Shown piece after piece: positions 10,652-21,769 of a DNA stretch of 64,000 nt. Position numbers and translations under genes: made by a program. Position 1 is the stretch's first letter. Each line of letters opens with the position of its first letter. The notes under the pieces are model-generated. The model saw nothing but the letters and a program-made list of their open reading frames with translations, made no database searches and had not been told where the DNA came from. The stretch comes from Acinetobacter junii CIP 64.5 (GTDB taxonomy: Bacteria; Pseudomonadota; Gammaproteobacteria; Pseudomonadales; Moraxellaceae). The stretch spans positions 1,896,001 to 1,960,000 of the forward strand of contig NZ_KB849655.1 of the NCBI RefSeq assembly GCF_000368765.1, in the 5' to 3' direction.

Positions 10652-12580
10652 ATGATCCAATTTGACCAAGTTTCTTTACGCCGTGGTGGGCGCGTTCTCT
10701 TCCAAAAAGCATCTATGCAACTTCATCCAGGCTGGAAAATTGGTCTCACAGGCGTAAATGGCGCAGGAAAATCTACGTTATTTGCAGCACTTTTAGGTGA
10801 TTTAGTCGCTGATGAGGGAAATCTAAGTCGTCCGTCTGTTTGGACAGTGGCTCATATGGCACAAGAAATTAAAGCCTTAGATATTCCTGCCATCGACTTC
10901 GTACTTTCAGGTGACGAAGAGTATTGGACGATTCAAGAAAAACTCGCGCATCCTGATCATTTAAGTAATGAGGATTTGGCACAGCTTCATGGTCGTTTTG
11001 ATGAAATTCATGGTTATGCTGCCCCTGCTAAAGCAGCACAACTGATGGCTGGACTAGGCTTTTTAGATCATCAAATTCGATTAAATGTAGCCAGCTTTTC
11101 AGGTGGATGGCGCATGCGACTTAATCTTGCTAGAACACTGATGAGTCGTTCAGATTTATTATTATTAGATGAACCAACCAACCATTTAGATTTAGATGCA
11201 ATTTTATGGCTTGAGGACTGGCTTAAAGCTTATGAGGGTACTCTGGTTTTAATCTCACACGATCGTGATTTCTTGGATGCAGTGACTGATCATATTCTGC
11301 ATATCGAAAACCAAGAATTAACCTTGTATACAGGAAATTACTCAACATTTGAGACCACACGAAGCGAACGTTTAGCACAACAACAACAAGCTTTTGAGAA
11401 GCAACAAGAAACACGTGCTCATTTACAGAAATTTATTGATCGTTTCAAAGCAAAAGCCACCAAAGCCCGCCAAGCCCAAAGTCGGATTAAACAATTAGAA
11501 CGTATGCAGCAATTAGCACCTGCACATGTGGATACACCTTTCACCTTTAGCTTCCGTGAACCTACCAAAATGAGTTCCCCATTACTCAGTCTTGATGGTG
11601 CAACGATCGGTTACGGTGACAAAGTCATCGCTGAAAAAATTCGTTTGCAGATTACGCCAAGCTCTCGAATAGGCTTACTCGGAATGAATGGCGCAGGTAA
11701 ATCCACTCTAATCAAAACCTTGGTTGGTGACTTGCCACTATTAGCTGGAGAGCGTAAAGCTTCTGAACTTCTTAATATCGGTTATTTTGCTCAGCATCAA
11801 ATGGATGCTTTAGACGCGCATGCAAGCCCAATGCTTCAACTGGCACGTATCGCAGATAAACAAATCAGTGAAGCATCTTTACGCTCTTTCTTGGGTGGCT
11901 TTGGCTTCAGTGGTGAACGCATGGACACACCATGTGAGAGCTTCTCTGGTGGAGAACGTGCTCGTCTGGCTTTAGCTTTAATTGTTTGGCAACGTCCTAA
12001 TGTACTGATTCTAGATGAACCGACTAACCATTTAGATTTAGATATGCGCCACGCTTTGACCATGGCATTGCAAGATTTTGAGGGTGCAGTGGTCTTGGTT
12101 TCGCATGAACGTCAATTGATTGCAAGTGTGTGCGATGATTTGTTACTTGTTCATGCAGGAAAATGCACAGAGTTTGAAGGTGATCTTCAGGACTATGCAA
12201 AATGGTTACGTGAAGCGCGCCAACAACAAATAAATGCACAGAGTGCTTCACAACAAGAGAGCCATTCATCTCAAGTTGCTGCTCCTAAAGTTGATAAAGA
12301 AGCTCAACGTAAAGAAGCTGCTCGCCGTCGTGAACTGACTCGACCTATCCGAAAAGACATGGAAAAAGTCGAATCACAGATTGGTAAAATTCAACCACGA
12401 CTCATTGAGATCGAAGAACTTCTAGGCGACACGACACTTTATGAAGCAAATCGCAAAAACGATCTTATGAAGCTCATGAATGAACAAAATGAACTCAAAG
12501 CCAAATTGGAAAATTTTGAAGAGCAATTATTAGAATTCATGATGAGTTTAGAGGAACTTGAAGGCTCATTTGAAAACTAA
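10652..12580 (+). CDS. ABC-F ATPase (YheS-like)
   Basis: This 642-residue soluble protein has two ABC ATPase domains and no membrane segments, the pattern of ABC-F translation factors that act on the ribosomal E site. Domain 1 has Walker A GVNGAGKST (34-42), signature SFSGG and Walker B LLLLDEPTNHLD. Domain 2 has Walker A GMNGAGKST (about 344-352), SFSGGERARL and ILDEPTNHLD. An interdomain linker rich in Gln, Arg and Lys and a C-terminal charged coiled coil (after about residue 545) are also present. Length and layout fit the YheS branch better than EttA or Uup. A terminator follows at once, so it is probably monocistronic. Confidence 0.9.
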   Translation: MIQFDQVSLRRGGRVLFQKASMQLHPGWKIGLTGVNGAGKSTLFAALLGDLVADEGNLSRPSVWTVAHMAQEIKALDIPAIDFVLSGDEEYWTIQEKLAHPDHLSNEDLAQLHGRFDEIHGYAAPAKAAQLMAGLGFLDHQIRLNVASFSGGWRMRLNLARTLMSRSDLLLLDEPTNHLDLDAILWLEDWLKAYEGTLVLISHDRDFLDAVTDHILHIENQELTLYTGNYSTFETTRSERLAQQQQAFEKQQETRAHLQKFIDRFKAKATKARQAQSRIKQLERMQQLAPAHVDTPFTFSFREPTKMSSPLLSLDGATIGYGDKVIAEKIRLQITPSSRIGLLGMNGAGKSTLIKTLVGDLPLLAGERKASELLNIGYFAQHQMDALDAHASPMLQLARIADKQISEASLRSFLGGFGFSGERMDTPCESFSGGERARLALALIVWQRPNVLILDEPTNHLDLDMRHALTMALQDFEGAVVLVSHERQLIASVCDDLLLVHAGKCTEFEGDLQDYAKWLREARQQQINAQSASQQESHSSQVAAPKVDKEAQRKEAARRRELTRPIRKDMEKVESQIGKIQPRLIEIEELLGDTTLYEANRKNDLMKLMNEQNELKAKLENFEEQLLEFMMSLEELEGSFEN

Positions 12581-12589
12581 GTAACATCC

Positions 12590-12622
12590 CCTAACCACAC
12601 CAAATGTGTGGTTAGGTTTTTT
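12590..12622 (+). terminator. Intrinsic terminator after the ABC-F gene
   Basis: The stem CCTAACCACAC / GTGTGGTTAGG around a five-base loop is followed by TTTTTTC. Confidence 0.92.
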
Positions 12623-12885
12623 CAATTTAATCAATACAAGAAAAATAGAAACTCAAACTCAATTACATCGATAATCCACATTTAAATACCATGTTTTTTC
12701 TATCTACTCAGTTAAATTAAAAAATGGAAATTTCCTCAAAAATTGAGCTTTGTGTTTAGGCTCGATATACTCAGCTCCCATCATTCTAAAGTTGTGACTT
12801 TCGATTGACGTTTAAAACGTCTACTTTCTTAATATTTTTTGTACTTCAATTTGGTAAGTACCCGATTTGGACTCATACAAACTGA
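12623..12885. other. Intergenic region without recognised gene
   Basis: This AT-rich spacer between the ABC-F terminator and the DedA gene holds no convincing open frame. It probably contains the DedA promoter, but I could not single out a strong -35/-10 pair. Confidence 0.5.
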
Positions 12886-13443
12886 ATGAATTCTTTAGAT
12901 TTTATTTTTAATTTTGAACATTTTCTTCCAATCTTGATCCAAGAATATGGCGTTTGGATCTACGCTATTCTTTTTTTAATTATATTTGCAGAAACCGCTT
13001 TTGTTTTTATGTTCTTCCTCCCTGGTGATAGTTTATTACTCACTGTTGGTGCACTCTGCTCAGTCATTGAAATGATGCATCTTGGCTATATGATTAGTTT
13101 ATTGTTTGTGGCTGCAACATTGGGCTATATGGTGAATTATCATATTGGTCGTCATTTTGGTGATCGCATTTTTAAAATGGATTCACGCTTTATCAAACAA
13201 GAATATTTAAGAAAGACTAATACATTCTTCCTAACTCATGGTGGTAAAACGATTCTTCTCGCACGTTTTATTCCTTTTGCGCGCTCTTTTGCCCCTTTAG
13301 CAGCGGGCTCTGGCAACATGAATTATATGCGTTTCGTAGTCTATAACATTTTAGGCGCATTGTTATGGATCAGTGTTTTAGTCACCGCTGGATATTTATT
13401 TGGTCATGCCCTAATTCAGATGAATGATTTGGTTGACCAATAG
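12886..13443 (+). CDS. DedA/VTT-domain membrane protein
   Basis: This is a 185-residue inner-membrane protein of the DedA family, members of which are linked to undecaprenyl-phosphate or other lipid translocation and membrane homeostasis. It shows the family pattern of several hydrophobic segments, the re-entrant motif FFLPGDSLL near residue 45, and an ARFIPFARSFAP segment containing the conserved arginines (about residues 127-138). No clear ribosome-binding site precedes the ATG at 12886, but no other start fits. A parS-like site lies just past the stop codon. Confidence 0.88.
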   Translation: MNSLDFIFNFEHFLPILIQEYGVWIYAILFLIIFAETAFVFMFFLPGDSLLLTVGALCSVIEMMHLGYMISLLFVAATLGYMVNYHIGRHFGDRIFKMDSRFIKQEYLRKTNTFFLTHGGKTILLARFIPFARSFAPLAAGSGNMNYMRFVVYNILGALLWISVLVTAGYLFGHALIQMNDLVDQ

Positions 13444-13447
13444 CAAA

Positions 13448-13463
13448 GGTTCCACGTGGAACA
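13448..13463. other. parS: parS-like ParB-binding site 1
   Basis: GGTTCCACGTGGAACA differs by one base from the palindrome TGTTCCACGTGGAACA, the Pseudomonas-type variant of the bacterial parS consensus. It lies in the gap between the convergent DedA and cybC genes, about 7 kb from oriC. Confidence 0.88.
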
Positions 13464-13465
13464 AA

Positions 13466-13499
13466 AAAGAGCTTAAAACCAGTTTAGTTTTAAGCTCTA
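13466..13499 (-). terminator. Terminator after the cytochrome b562-like gene
   Basis: The stem AGAGCTTAAAAC / GTTTTAAGCTCT is followed on the minus strand by TTTTTTG. The plus-strand tail is poor in T, so it mainly serves the gyrB-cybC transcript. It adjoins parS-like site 1. Confidence 0.85.
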
Positions 13500-13530
13500 T
13501 TTCATAATGATCTTAAAGTTAATCTAAGTA

Positions 13531-13920
13531 TCATTTAAATTGTTGGTGATACTCATTGCGCAATTTAACCAACTCTAGTGCCTGTACTTTGGCTTGTTCG
13601 AGCTGCCCCTTTTCAACCAAAGCATTGACTGAATCAATTTGAGCTAACAATAGATCTAAGCCATGTTGATATGCTTTAAGCTGTTCATCATCTTTAGACA
13701 CACCATCAAGCTTATGCGGTGAAGAAGCCTTTGATGCAACAGCTGCTTTGCGCATAAGCATCAATTGTTTCTTCGCTTCTGCTAAATCCTGAGTTTGAGC
13801 AAAAGCCGTCATACTTTTAGCCAATACTCGCATATCTGTTTCAAGTTGATGAGCAGATACACCTTGATTGAACATCAACACACTTGCAAATAAAGTAGCT
13901 AAGCAAAATCCTTTTTTCAT
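13531..13920 (-). CDS. cybC: Cytochrome b562 family protein
   Basis: This 129-residue periplasmic four-helix-bundle protein has a signal peptide (about residues 1-23, ending GVSA). The mature part aligns with E. coli cytochrome b562. A Met lies close to the mature N-terminus (LETDMRVL), the axial ligand position, and the C-terminal RNEYHQQF contains the His that is the second heme ligand. There is no CXXCH motif, so any heme would be non-covalent. It follows gyrB after 21 bases and is probably co-transcribed with it. The ATG at 13920 has AAAAGGA upstream. Heme binding is inferred from the family. Confidence 0.82.
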   Translation of the reverse strand: MKKGFCLATLFASVLMFNQGVSAHQLETDMRVLAKSMTAFAQTQDLAEAKKQLMLMRKAAVASKASSPHKLDGVSKDDEQLKAYQHGLDLLLAQIDSVNALVEKGQLEQAKVQALELVKLRNEYHQQFK

Positions 13921-13941
13921 TAAAAATATCCTTTTTAGCGC

Positions 13942-16419
<2,478 letters not shown>

Positions 16420-16459
16420 CTAGTTAATATCGAATCTATCCAAAAATGAGGAAATAAAA

Positions 16460-17542
16460 TTATGGTGCAGCAAGACTGACTTGACCGTGTACAACATGGA
16501 ACAATTGAAAGGAAATCGACAAATCATGTAAGTGTTTTAATACCGACGCATGGTCTAAGGTGGTCAGAAAAACCTGACTTCCTAACTGACTCAGTCGCTC
16601 AATTAAACGTTGTTGTGCAGCTACATCTAACTCTGCTGTCAGATCATCTAATAATACCACAGTTTCCTTATTACTCGCATGTAGCATTGCAATTTGTGAC
16701 AGTTTTAATGCCATGATTAACAACTTTTTTTGCCCTCGAGACAACACATCATCAGCGTTACCTTGTGGGGTTTTTAGACGTAAATCAGCCCGATGCGGAC
16801 CGTATTCAGTATATCGACGCTCAAGGTCTTTTTGATGCTGTTGAATAAGGTCTTGAAACAACCCTTGCTCAGTATGAAATCCTGAATAGTATTCGAGTTC
16901 AATATCAATATCTGGCAAAAGCTGCTGTAAATCCTCACGAAAATATTGATTCCATTGCTCAACGATACTGATCCGTTGTGAATGTAAAATTTCACCATAT
17001 TCACTGAGCATTTTGTTCCACGGCTCAAGTTCAGACAAACTGAGATTTCGACGTGTTTTTAATAAACTGTTTCGTTGTTTCAGAGCACGTGAATAATACT
17101 GCCAAGCAAAATAAAACTCAGGTTCCACGTGGAACATCAACCAATCCAAGAGCTGACGACGAGGTTTAGCACCATGATCGATAATATCAGTACTTTGCGG
17201 ATCAATATGCTGCAAAGGGAGCAACTTTGCTAGCTGCCCTTGCGTTGCAATCGTATCGCCATTGACCTTAATTAATTGCTCACCAGAAATGAGTTTTTTC
17301 ATGCCCACACGTTCGGTTGCGGACTGAGCAAATACGATCGCATCATTACACTGATGCTGAATATAATGTTTTGGAATATGTGTGCGAAAAGAGCGTCCAG
17401 TTGCTAACAAATGAATAGACTCTAGAATTGATGTTTTTCCAGAACCATTCGCACCATAGAAAATATTAAACGGCTGCAACTCAGTGAGTGCAACCGTCTT
17501 CAAATTTCGTACACGTTCTATATTTAAACGCGTGATTTGCAT
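16460..17542 (-). CDS. recF: Recombination/replication repair protein RecF
   Basis: RecF is an SMC-like ATPase that binds gapped DNA and helps load RecA. The 360-residue protein carries Walker A GANGSGKT (30-37), the ABC signature in [17 protein letters not shown] and Walker [13 protein letters not shown]. It starts 27 bases after dnaN. Codons for MFHVEP (17120-17137) contain a near-perfect parS site, so this gene doubles as a ParB-loading locus. Confidence 0.97.
   Translation of the reverse strand: MQITRLNIERVRNLKTVALTELQPFNIFYGANGSGKTSILESIHLLATGRSFRTHIPKHYIQHQCNDAIVFAQSATERVGMKKLISGEQLIKVNGDTIATQGQLAKLLPLQHIDPQSTDIIDHGAKPRRQLLDWLMFHVEPEFYFAWQYYSRALKQRNSLLKTRRNLSLSELEPWNKMLSEYGEILHSQRISIVEQWNQYFREDLQQLLPDIDIELEYYSGFHTEQGLFQDLIQQHQKDLERRYTEYGPHRADLRLKTPQGNADDVLSRGQKKLLIMALKLSQIAMLHASNKETVVLLDDLTAELDVAAQQRLIERLSQLGSQVFLTTLDHASVLKHLHDLSISFQLFHVVHGQVSLAAP
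17121..17136. other. parS: parS-like ParB-binding site 2, inside recF
   Basis: The plus-strand sequence GGTTCCACGTGGAACA is the same 16-mer as site 1. It lies within recF, where it is read as Phe-His-Val-Glu-Pro with part of the preceding Met codon. It is 3.4 kb from oriC. Confidence 0.88.
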
Positions 17543-17569
17543 GATTTAAACCTAATACAACAATGCAAA

Positions 17570-18718
17570 TTAAACTCGCATAGGCATAACAACATAAGTT
17601 TGATCAGGATGCGCAGGATCTTGTACCAATACCGACTGATTCGCCTCTGTCATACTCATTCGCACATCATCACCATCAAGAACACTCAACACATCAAGGA
17701 TATATTGAGCATTAAAAGACATTTCAAGAGGTGCATCTTGATATTGGATTACTAAATCTTCACTCGCCTCGTCCTGTTCAGGGTTATTGGCGCGTAATTG
17801 CAATGTATCTTGGCTAAAGTTCAAGAAAACACCACGCAATTTCTCGTTACTTAAAATTGCAACGCGTTGTAGCGATTGCTTAAATACATCATGTGCAATC
17901 AACACATGTTTGTCACCACCGCGAGGAATCACACGGCGATAGTCAGGGAATTTACCATCAATCAACTTAGTCGTAAAACGCACTGTAATATCACCCTGTT
18001 CCTTATCTCGACTTGGCGTATTGATAGTTACATTCAACAACTCACGACCGATTAATAAAGTGAGTTGTTCATCTTCAATACTGAGCAAACGTTGTAACTC
18101 CCCTACTGCCTTGCGAGGAACGATCGCTTGAATTGAAGATGTCGCTGTTGATGAAGCTAACACTTCACACAATGCTAAACGATGACCATCAGTTGTCACT
18201 GTACGTAACTGATTTTGATCAATTTCTAGTAATGTCCCTGTTAAATAAAAGCGAACATCCTGAACTGCCATAGCAAATGCAGTCTTTTCAAATAAACGTT
18301 TGAGTTCACGCTGAGTGACTTGAACTTGCGTGCCTAAACTATTCTCAGTAGAAAGTAGTGGATAGTCTTCAGCTGGAAGAGTACCCAATACAAAACGACT
18401 GTTACCTGATTTCAAGATACAACGTTGATCTTCTGTGATTTGTAAATCGATCAAAGCCGCACTAGGAAGTGACTTACAAATTTCGACTAATTTACGCGCA
18501 GGAACCGTCGTTTCACCTGCTTCTATACAAGCACCATCAGCTAAGGTCGTACTGGCTACCAACTCAACTTCCAAATCAGAACCTGTGATCGTCAAGGCCT
18601 GCTGTGTGGTTTGAATTTTAACGTTTGAAAGAATATTCAACGTATGACGGCGCTCCACCGCACCCACAACGTGTGACAAAACATTGAGTAAACTTTCTTT
18701 AGCGATTTTCAAACGCAC
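17570..18718 (-). CDS. dnaN: DNA polymerase III beta sliding clamp
   Basis: DnaN forms the ring-shaped dimer that tethers DNA polymerase III to DNA. The 382-residue protein has the three-fold clamp layout and ends in the typical VMPMRV. The start codon is GTG at 18718, preceded by AAGAGGA; no upstream ATG is in frame. It lies between dnaA (gap 90 bases) and recF (gap 27 bases), the usual replication-operon position. Confidence 0.98.
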   Translation of the reverse strand: MRLKIAKESLLNVLSHVVGAVERRHTLNILSNVKIQTTQQALTITGSDLEVELVASTTLADGACIEAGETTVPARKLVEICKSLPSAALIDLQITEDQRCILKSGNSRFVLGTLPAEDYPLLSTENSLGTQVQVTQRELKRLFEKTAFAMAVQDVRFYLTGTLLEIDQNQLRTVTTDGHRLALCEVLASSTATSSIQAIVPRKAVGELQRLLSIEDEQLTLLIGRELLNVTINTPSRDKEQGDITVRFTTKLIDGKFPDYRRVIPRGGDKHVLIAHDVFKQSLQRVAILSNEKLRGVFLNFSQDTLQLRANNPEQDEASEDLVIQYQDAPLEMSFNAQYILDVLSVLDGDDVRMSMTEANQSVLVQDPAHPDQTYVVMPMRV

Positions 18719-18808
18719 GATTTTATTCCTCTTACAACGGAAGCCGATAAAAATGTTAGCAGTGTACTATGCTGCACTTAAAACGAGTTTGCAACTCTGA
18801 AAATGAGT

Positions 18809-20203
18809 TTAACTTTGTAACAGACGAAGTAGGTTTTTATAATCTTCATTAAAAATCGGATCTTCTTCGCGAAGACTTACAACCTTTTCACAAGCATGCA
18901 TCACCGTACTGTGATCTCGACCACCAAAGGCCATTCCAATCTCAGGGAAACTATCCCCTGTCAATTCACGTGCTAGCCCCATTGCTAACTGACGAGGGCG
19001 AGCATAAATACGGGTACGCTTCGGTCCAACCAATTCTTTTAAGGGAATACGGAAATACTCACTCACGACACGTTGAATATTCTCGACACTAATCGTTCTC
19101 GCTCGAATCGCTAACACATCTTTCAATGATTCGCGTACCACATCAAGATCAATAGAGGTACCTTTAAAGCGAGAAATAGCGACAACCTTATTCAACGCGC
19201 CTTCAAGTTCACGAACGTTTGCCACTACTTGTTGAGCGATAAATAAAGCACAATTTCGAGGTAAATCAACACCACTATTTTCAGCTTTTTTAAGCAAAAT
19301 CTCGATACGAGTTTCAATATCTGGTGGTTCTACACCCACCGATAAACCCCATGAAAAACGAGAAACCAAACGAGGATCCAATTCAGTTAATTCTTTTGGA
19401 TAACGATCTGAAGTTAAAATAATTTGCTTGGATTCGTCTAACAGAGCGTTAAACGTATAGAAGAACTCAACAAGACTTGCTTCTTTACCTGCAAGTAAAT
19501 GAATATCATCGACCAATAACAAATCTAGAGAACGACAGTTTTTCTTAAATTCTTCAACCTTGCCTTTTTGCAAAGAGCTTACAAAGTCTTGTACAAAACT
19601 TTCAGAAGTCATGTACATGACACGTGCATTCGGTTTTGCTTGTAACAGCGCATTTCCGACAGCTTGCATCAAATGTGTTTTACCCAAACCTGTAGGGCCA
19701 TAGAGAAACAATGGATTATGTTGCGATGCACCAAGCTGCGTTAAAACTTTTCGACAAGTTTCAGCTGCCATCTGGTTTGAACGACCTTCGACAAATAAAG
19801 AAAAAGTGAATAAAGGGTTTAATTGTCTTTTCTTAGGAATTTTAGAAACTGGGGGATTCGCTTGAACCAATTCAGCTTCTTTTTTTACTTTCATTGGGGA
19901 AGGCACTGCTGTGCTCAAAGCAGCTGTCGTTGTTGCAGGCTGTTCACTCGAAGATAAAATCGTTCCAGGTCTTGAATCTACCAATATCTCTACTTGACGC
20001 ACTCGCCCTTCAGACAGTTGTTCAGCCAATATAGAAATCAACTCGAGATGATTATCTTGAATATAACGAGTCCAATAAGGGTTGGGTGCATATAAACGCA
20101 TCACACCATCCACTTCTTCTGCAACTAACGGGCGAATCCACATCGCAAAGACGTTATCAGATAGCTCTTGTCGCAAGCGAGTTAAGCAGTCTGTCCAGAG
20201 CAT
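18809..20203 (-). CDS. dnaA: Chromosomal replication initiator DnaA
   Basis: DnaA binds DnaA boxes, melts oriC and loads the helicase. The 464-residue protein has an N-terminal domain I starting MLWTDCLTRLRQEL and a low-complexity linker (about residues 85-130). The AAA+ domain follows, with Walker A GPTGLGKT (about 168-175) and Walker B LLLVDDIHLLAGK. The C-terminal DNA-binding helix-turn-helix has the GGRDHSTVMHACEKV signature. The frame opens at the ATG at 20209, but that codon abuts the GGGG site; the ATG at 20203 gives six-base spacing and the expected N-terminus. Confidence 0.98.
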   Translation of the reverse strand: MLWTDCLTRLRQELSDNVFAMWIRPLVAEEVDGVMRLYAPNPYWTRYIQDNHLELISILAEQLSEGRVRQVEILVDSRPGTILSSSEQPATTTAALSTAVPSPMKVKKEAELVQANPPVSKIPKKRQLNPLFTFSLFVEGRSNQMAAETCRKVLTQLGASQHNPLFLYGPTGLGKTHLMQAVGNALLQAKPNARVMYMTSESFVQDFVSSLQKGKVEEFKKNCRSLDLLLVDDIHLLAGKEASLVEFFYTFNALLDESKQIILTSDRYPKELTELDPRLVSRFSWGLSVGVEPPDIETRIEILLKKAENSGVDLPRNCALFIAQQVVANVRELEGALNKVVAISRFKGTSIDLDVVRESLKDVLAIRARTISVENIQRVVSEYFRIPLKELVGPKRTRIYARPRQLAMGLARELTGDSFPEIGMAFGGRDHSTVMHACEKVVSLREEDPIFNEDYKNLLRLLQS

Positions 20204-20806
20204 GTGCATCCCCTATATATCCTTTTTTTTAAATTTAAAAGTAAAAAAGCCTACACCCCACCTTTCGAAGGGGTCGCCATTCTAACCAAGTTATCCACAT
20301 CTGTCAGGCAAATTTATGGGACTTTTGCCGAAAAAGAAAGCGTTTGTTTATAAATTTAAATTTAAAAGCACTTGTGAATAACTTTTAGCACAAGCTGTGG
20401 ATATTTTTAACACCAAAGTTATCCACAAAGCATAAAACCATTAAAAACACACTTATCCACACCGTAATCTAATGATTAAAAATGAAAATAGTGTGATTTC
20501 CACAAAAAACACCAACCCTAATAGTAATAAATTTAAATTTTAAAATTTGAATTTATTTATAAGTGAGATTCCGAATGTGGATAACTAAAATGTTTTAAAT
20601 TTAAATTCAAAATACCGAAACTAAATTTAAAATCAAAAATGAATTGTTGATAACCTTGTTGGTATGGTGTGAATATAAGGTATTTCATATAAAATTTAAA
20701 TAGATAGCTTGTGAATAATTATTTTCCTTAATTTCATATATTTAGTTGAGAACAATCAACTTGCTGTAAAACAAAGCAAACAATATGTAAAGTTTTTGCA
20801 TTTTGA
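20204..20806. other. oriC: Chromosomal replication origin oriC
   Basis: This 600-base AT-rich gap between dnaA and rpmH has a dense set of DnaA boxes. Perfect TTATCCACA occurs at 20291, 20419 and 20453 on the plus strand and at 20576-20584 on the minus strand. TTATTCACA occurs on the minus strand at 20373-20381 and 20710-20718, with weaker boxes at 20396 and 20645. Exact copies of the 12-mer TTTRAATTYAAA occur at 20228, 20355, 20594 and 20600 (the last two overlap), with degenerate ones at about 20534 and 20546. The AT-rich part near 20520-20700 is the likely unwinding region. Confidence 0.95.
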
Positions 20807-20835
20807 TTGACAGAATAAAGATTGCGCAATAAAAT
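20807..20835 (+). promoter_or_regulatory. rpmH promoter
   Basis: TTGACA (20807-20812) and TAAAAT (20830-20835) are 17 bases apart, about 40 bases upstream of the rpmH start. Confidence 0.85.
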
Positions 20836-20875
20836 CGCGGACCTTTATAGAAAGATCATTTTTGGGAGTTTCGAT

Positions 20876-21010
20876 ATGAAACGTACTTTCCAACCATCTG
20901 AATTAAAGCGTAAACGCGTTCATGGTTTCCGTGCTCGTATGGCAACTAAAGCTGGTCGTCAGGTTTTAGCTCGTCGTCGTGCGAAAGGTCGTCACAGCTT
21001 AACTGTTTAA
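20876..21010 (+). CDS. rpmH: 50S ribosomal protein L34
   Basis: This 44-residue, very basic ribosomal protein ([20 protein letters not shown]) shows the complete family sequence, ending [11 protein letters not shown]. The frame is open to 20822, but the family start is the ATG at 20876, preceded by TGGGAG. It heads the rpmH-rnpA-yidD-yidC operon. Confidence 0.99.
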
Positions 21011-21038
21011 TTACTGTTAAGCCGACCAGACTTGGGTG

Positions 21039-21434
21039 ATGGCACTTTACAGTTTTGGCACTGAATCTCGTATTCGTTGTGCTGCAGATTATAAAAGTGT
21101 ATTTGATGGTGCGCTTTTTAAAGTGCACCAGCCCCATTTCCTTTTTTTAGCAAAATTAACCGAACAGCCGAATAGCCGTTTGGGTATTGTCGTTGCTAAA
21201 AAAAAGGTGCGTCGTGCACATGAGCGAAATCGAATAAAACGTCTTGCTCGGGAGAGCTTTCGTTTACATCAAGCACAGTTTGATGCAGACATTGATATTG
21301 TGGTAATGCCTAAAGTGGGTATAGAAGCAATTGCGAATAAAGAATTACATCAGCAATTAGATTTTGCTTGGCAAAAATTACAACGTTTAGCAAAAAAGCA
21401 TTCTAAAGTCGTTGTGACCTCCCTCCAAAATTAG
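21039..21434 (+). CDS. rnpA: Ribonuclease P protein component
   Basis: This is the basic protein cofactor of RNase P, which trims tRNA 5' ends. The 131-residue protein contains the RNR signature region ([19 protein letters not shown]), the most conserved part of the family. The start is ambiguous: a GTG at 21036 directly precedes the ATG at 21039, and I chose the ATG. It lies 28 bases after rpmH. Confidence 0.96.
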   Translation: MALYSFGTESRIRCAADYKSVFDGALFKVHQPHFLFLAKLTEQPNSRLGIVVAKKKVRRAHERNRIKRLARESFRLHQAQFDADIDIVVMPKVGIEAIANKELHQQLDFAWQKLQRLAKKHSKVVVTSLQN

Positions 21435-21443
21435 AGATCTCCA

Positions 21444-21764
21444 ATGGTACGTCTACTGCATTGGTTGATAAGATGTTATCAAATCGCAATCAGTCCATTA
21501 TTGGGGCCTCGGTGCCGTTATATTCCAACTTGTTCACAATATGCGCTTGAAGCTTTACAAACGCATGGTGCGGCAAAAGGTGTATGGCTTTCTACCAAGC
21601 GGATTTGTCGTTGCCATCCATGGGGTGGATCAGGCTATGACCCAGTACCACCCAAAGCACTTCGTTTTATTTCGTTTCATCAAATAGATTCTCAAATGCA
21701 TCACGTTGCTGTACCCTTTCGTGATCGTTTACTCAAGCAAAATCTCTCTAACCATTTGGGATAA
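21444..21764 (+). CDS. yidD: Membrane protein insertion efficiency factor YidD
   Basis: YidD is a small membrane-associated protein that aids YidC-dependent insertion. The 106-residue protein shows the family's N-terminal amphipathic/hydrophobic start, then the cysteine pattern [14 protein letters not shown] and [15 protein letters not shown]. It is about 20-30 residues longer at the C-terminus than many homologues. It lies nine bases after rnpA and five before yidC. Confidence 0.95.
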   Translation: MVRLLHWLIRCYQIAISPLLGPRCRYIPTCSQYALEALQTHGAAKGVWLSTKRICRCHPWGGSGYDPVPPKALRFISFHQIDSQMHHVAVPFRDRLLKQNLSNHLG

Positions 21765-21769
21765 TAGAT

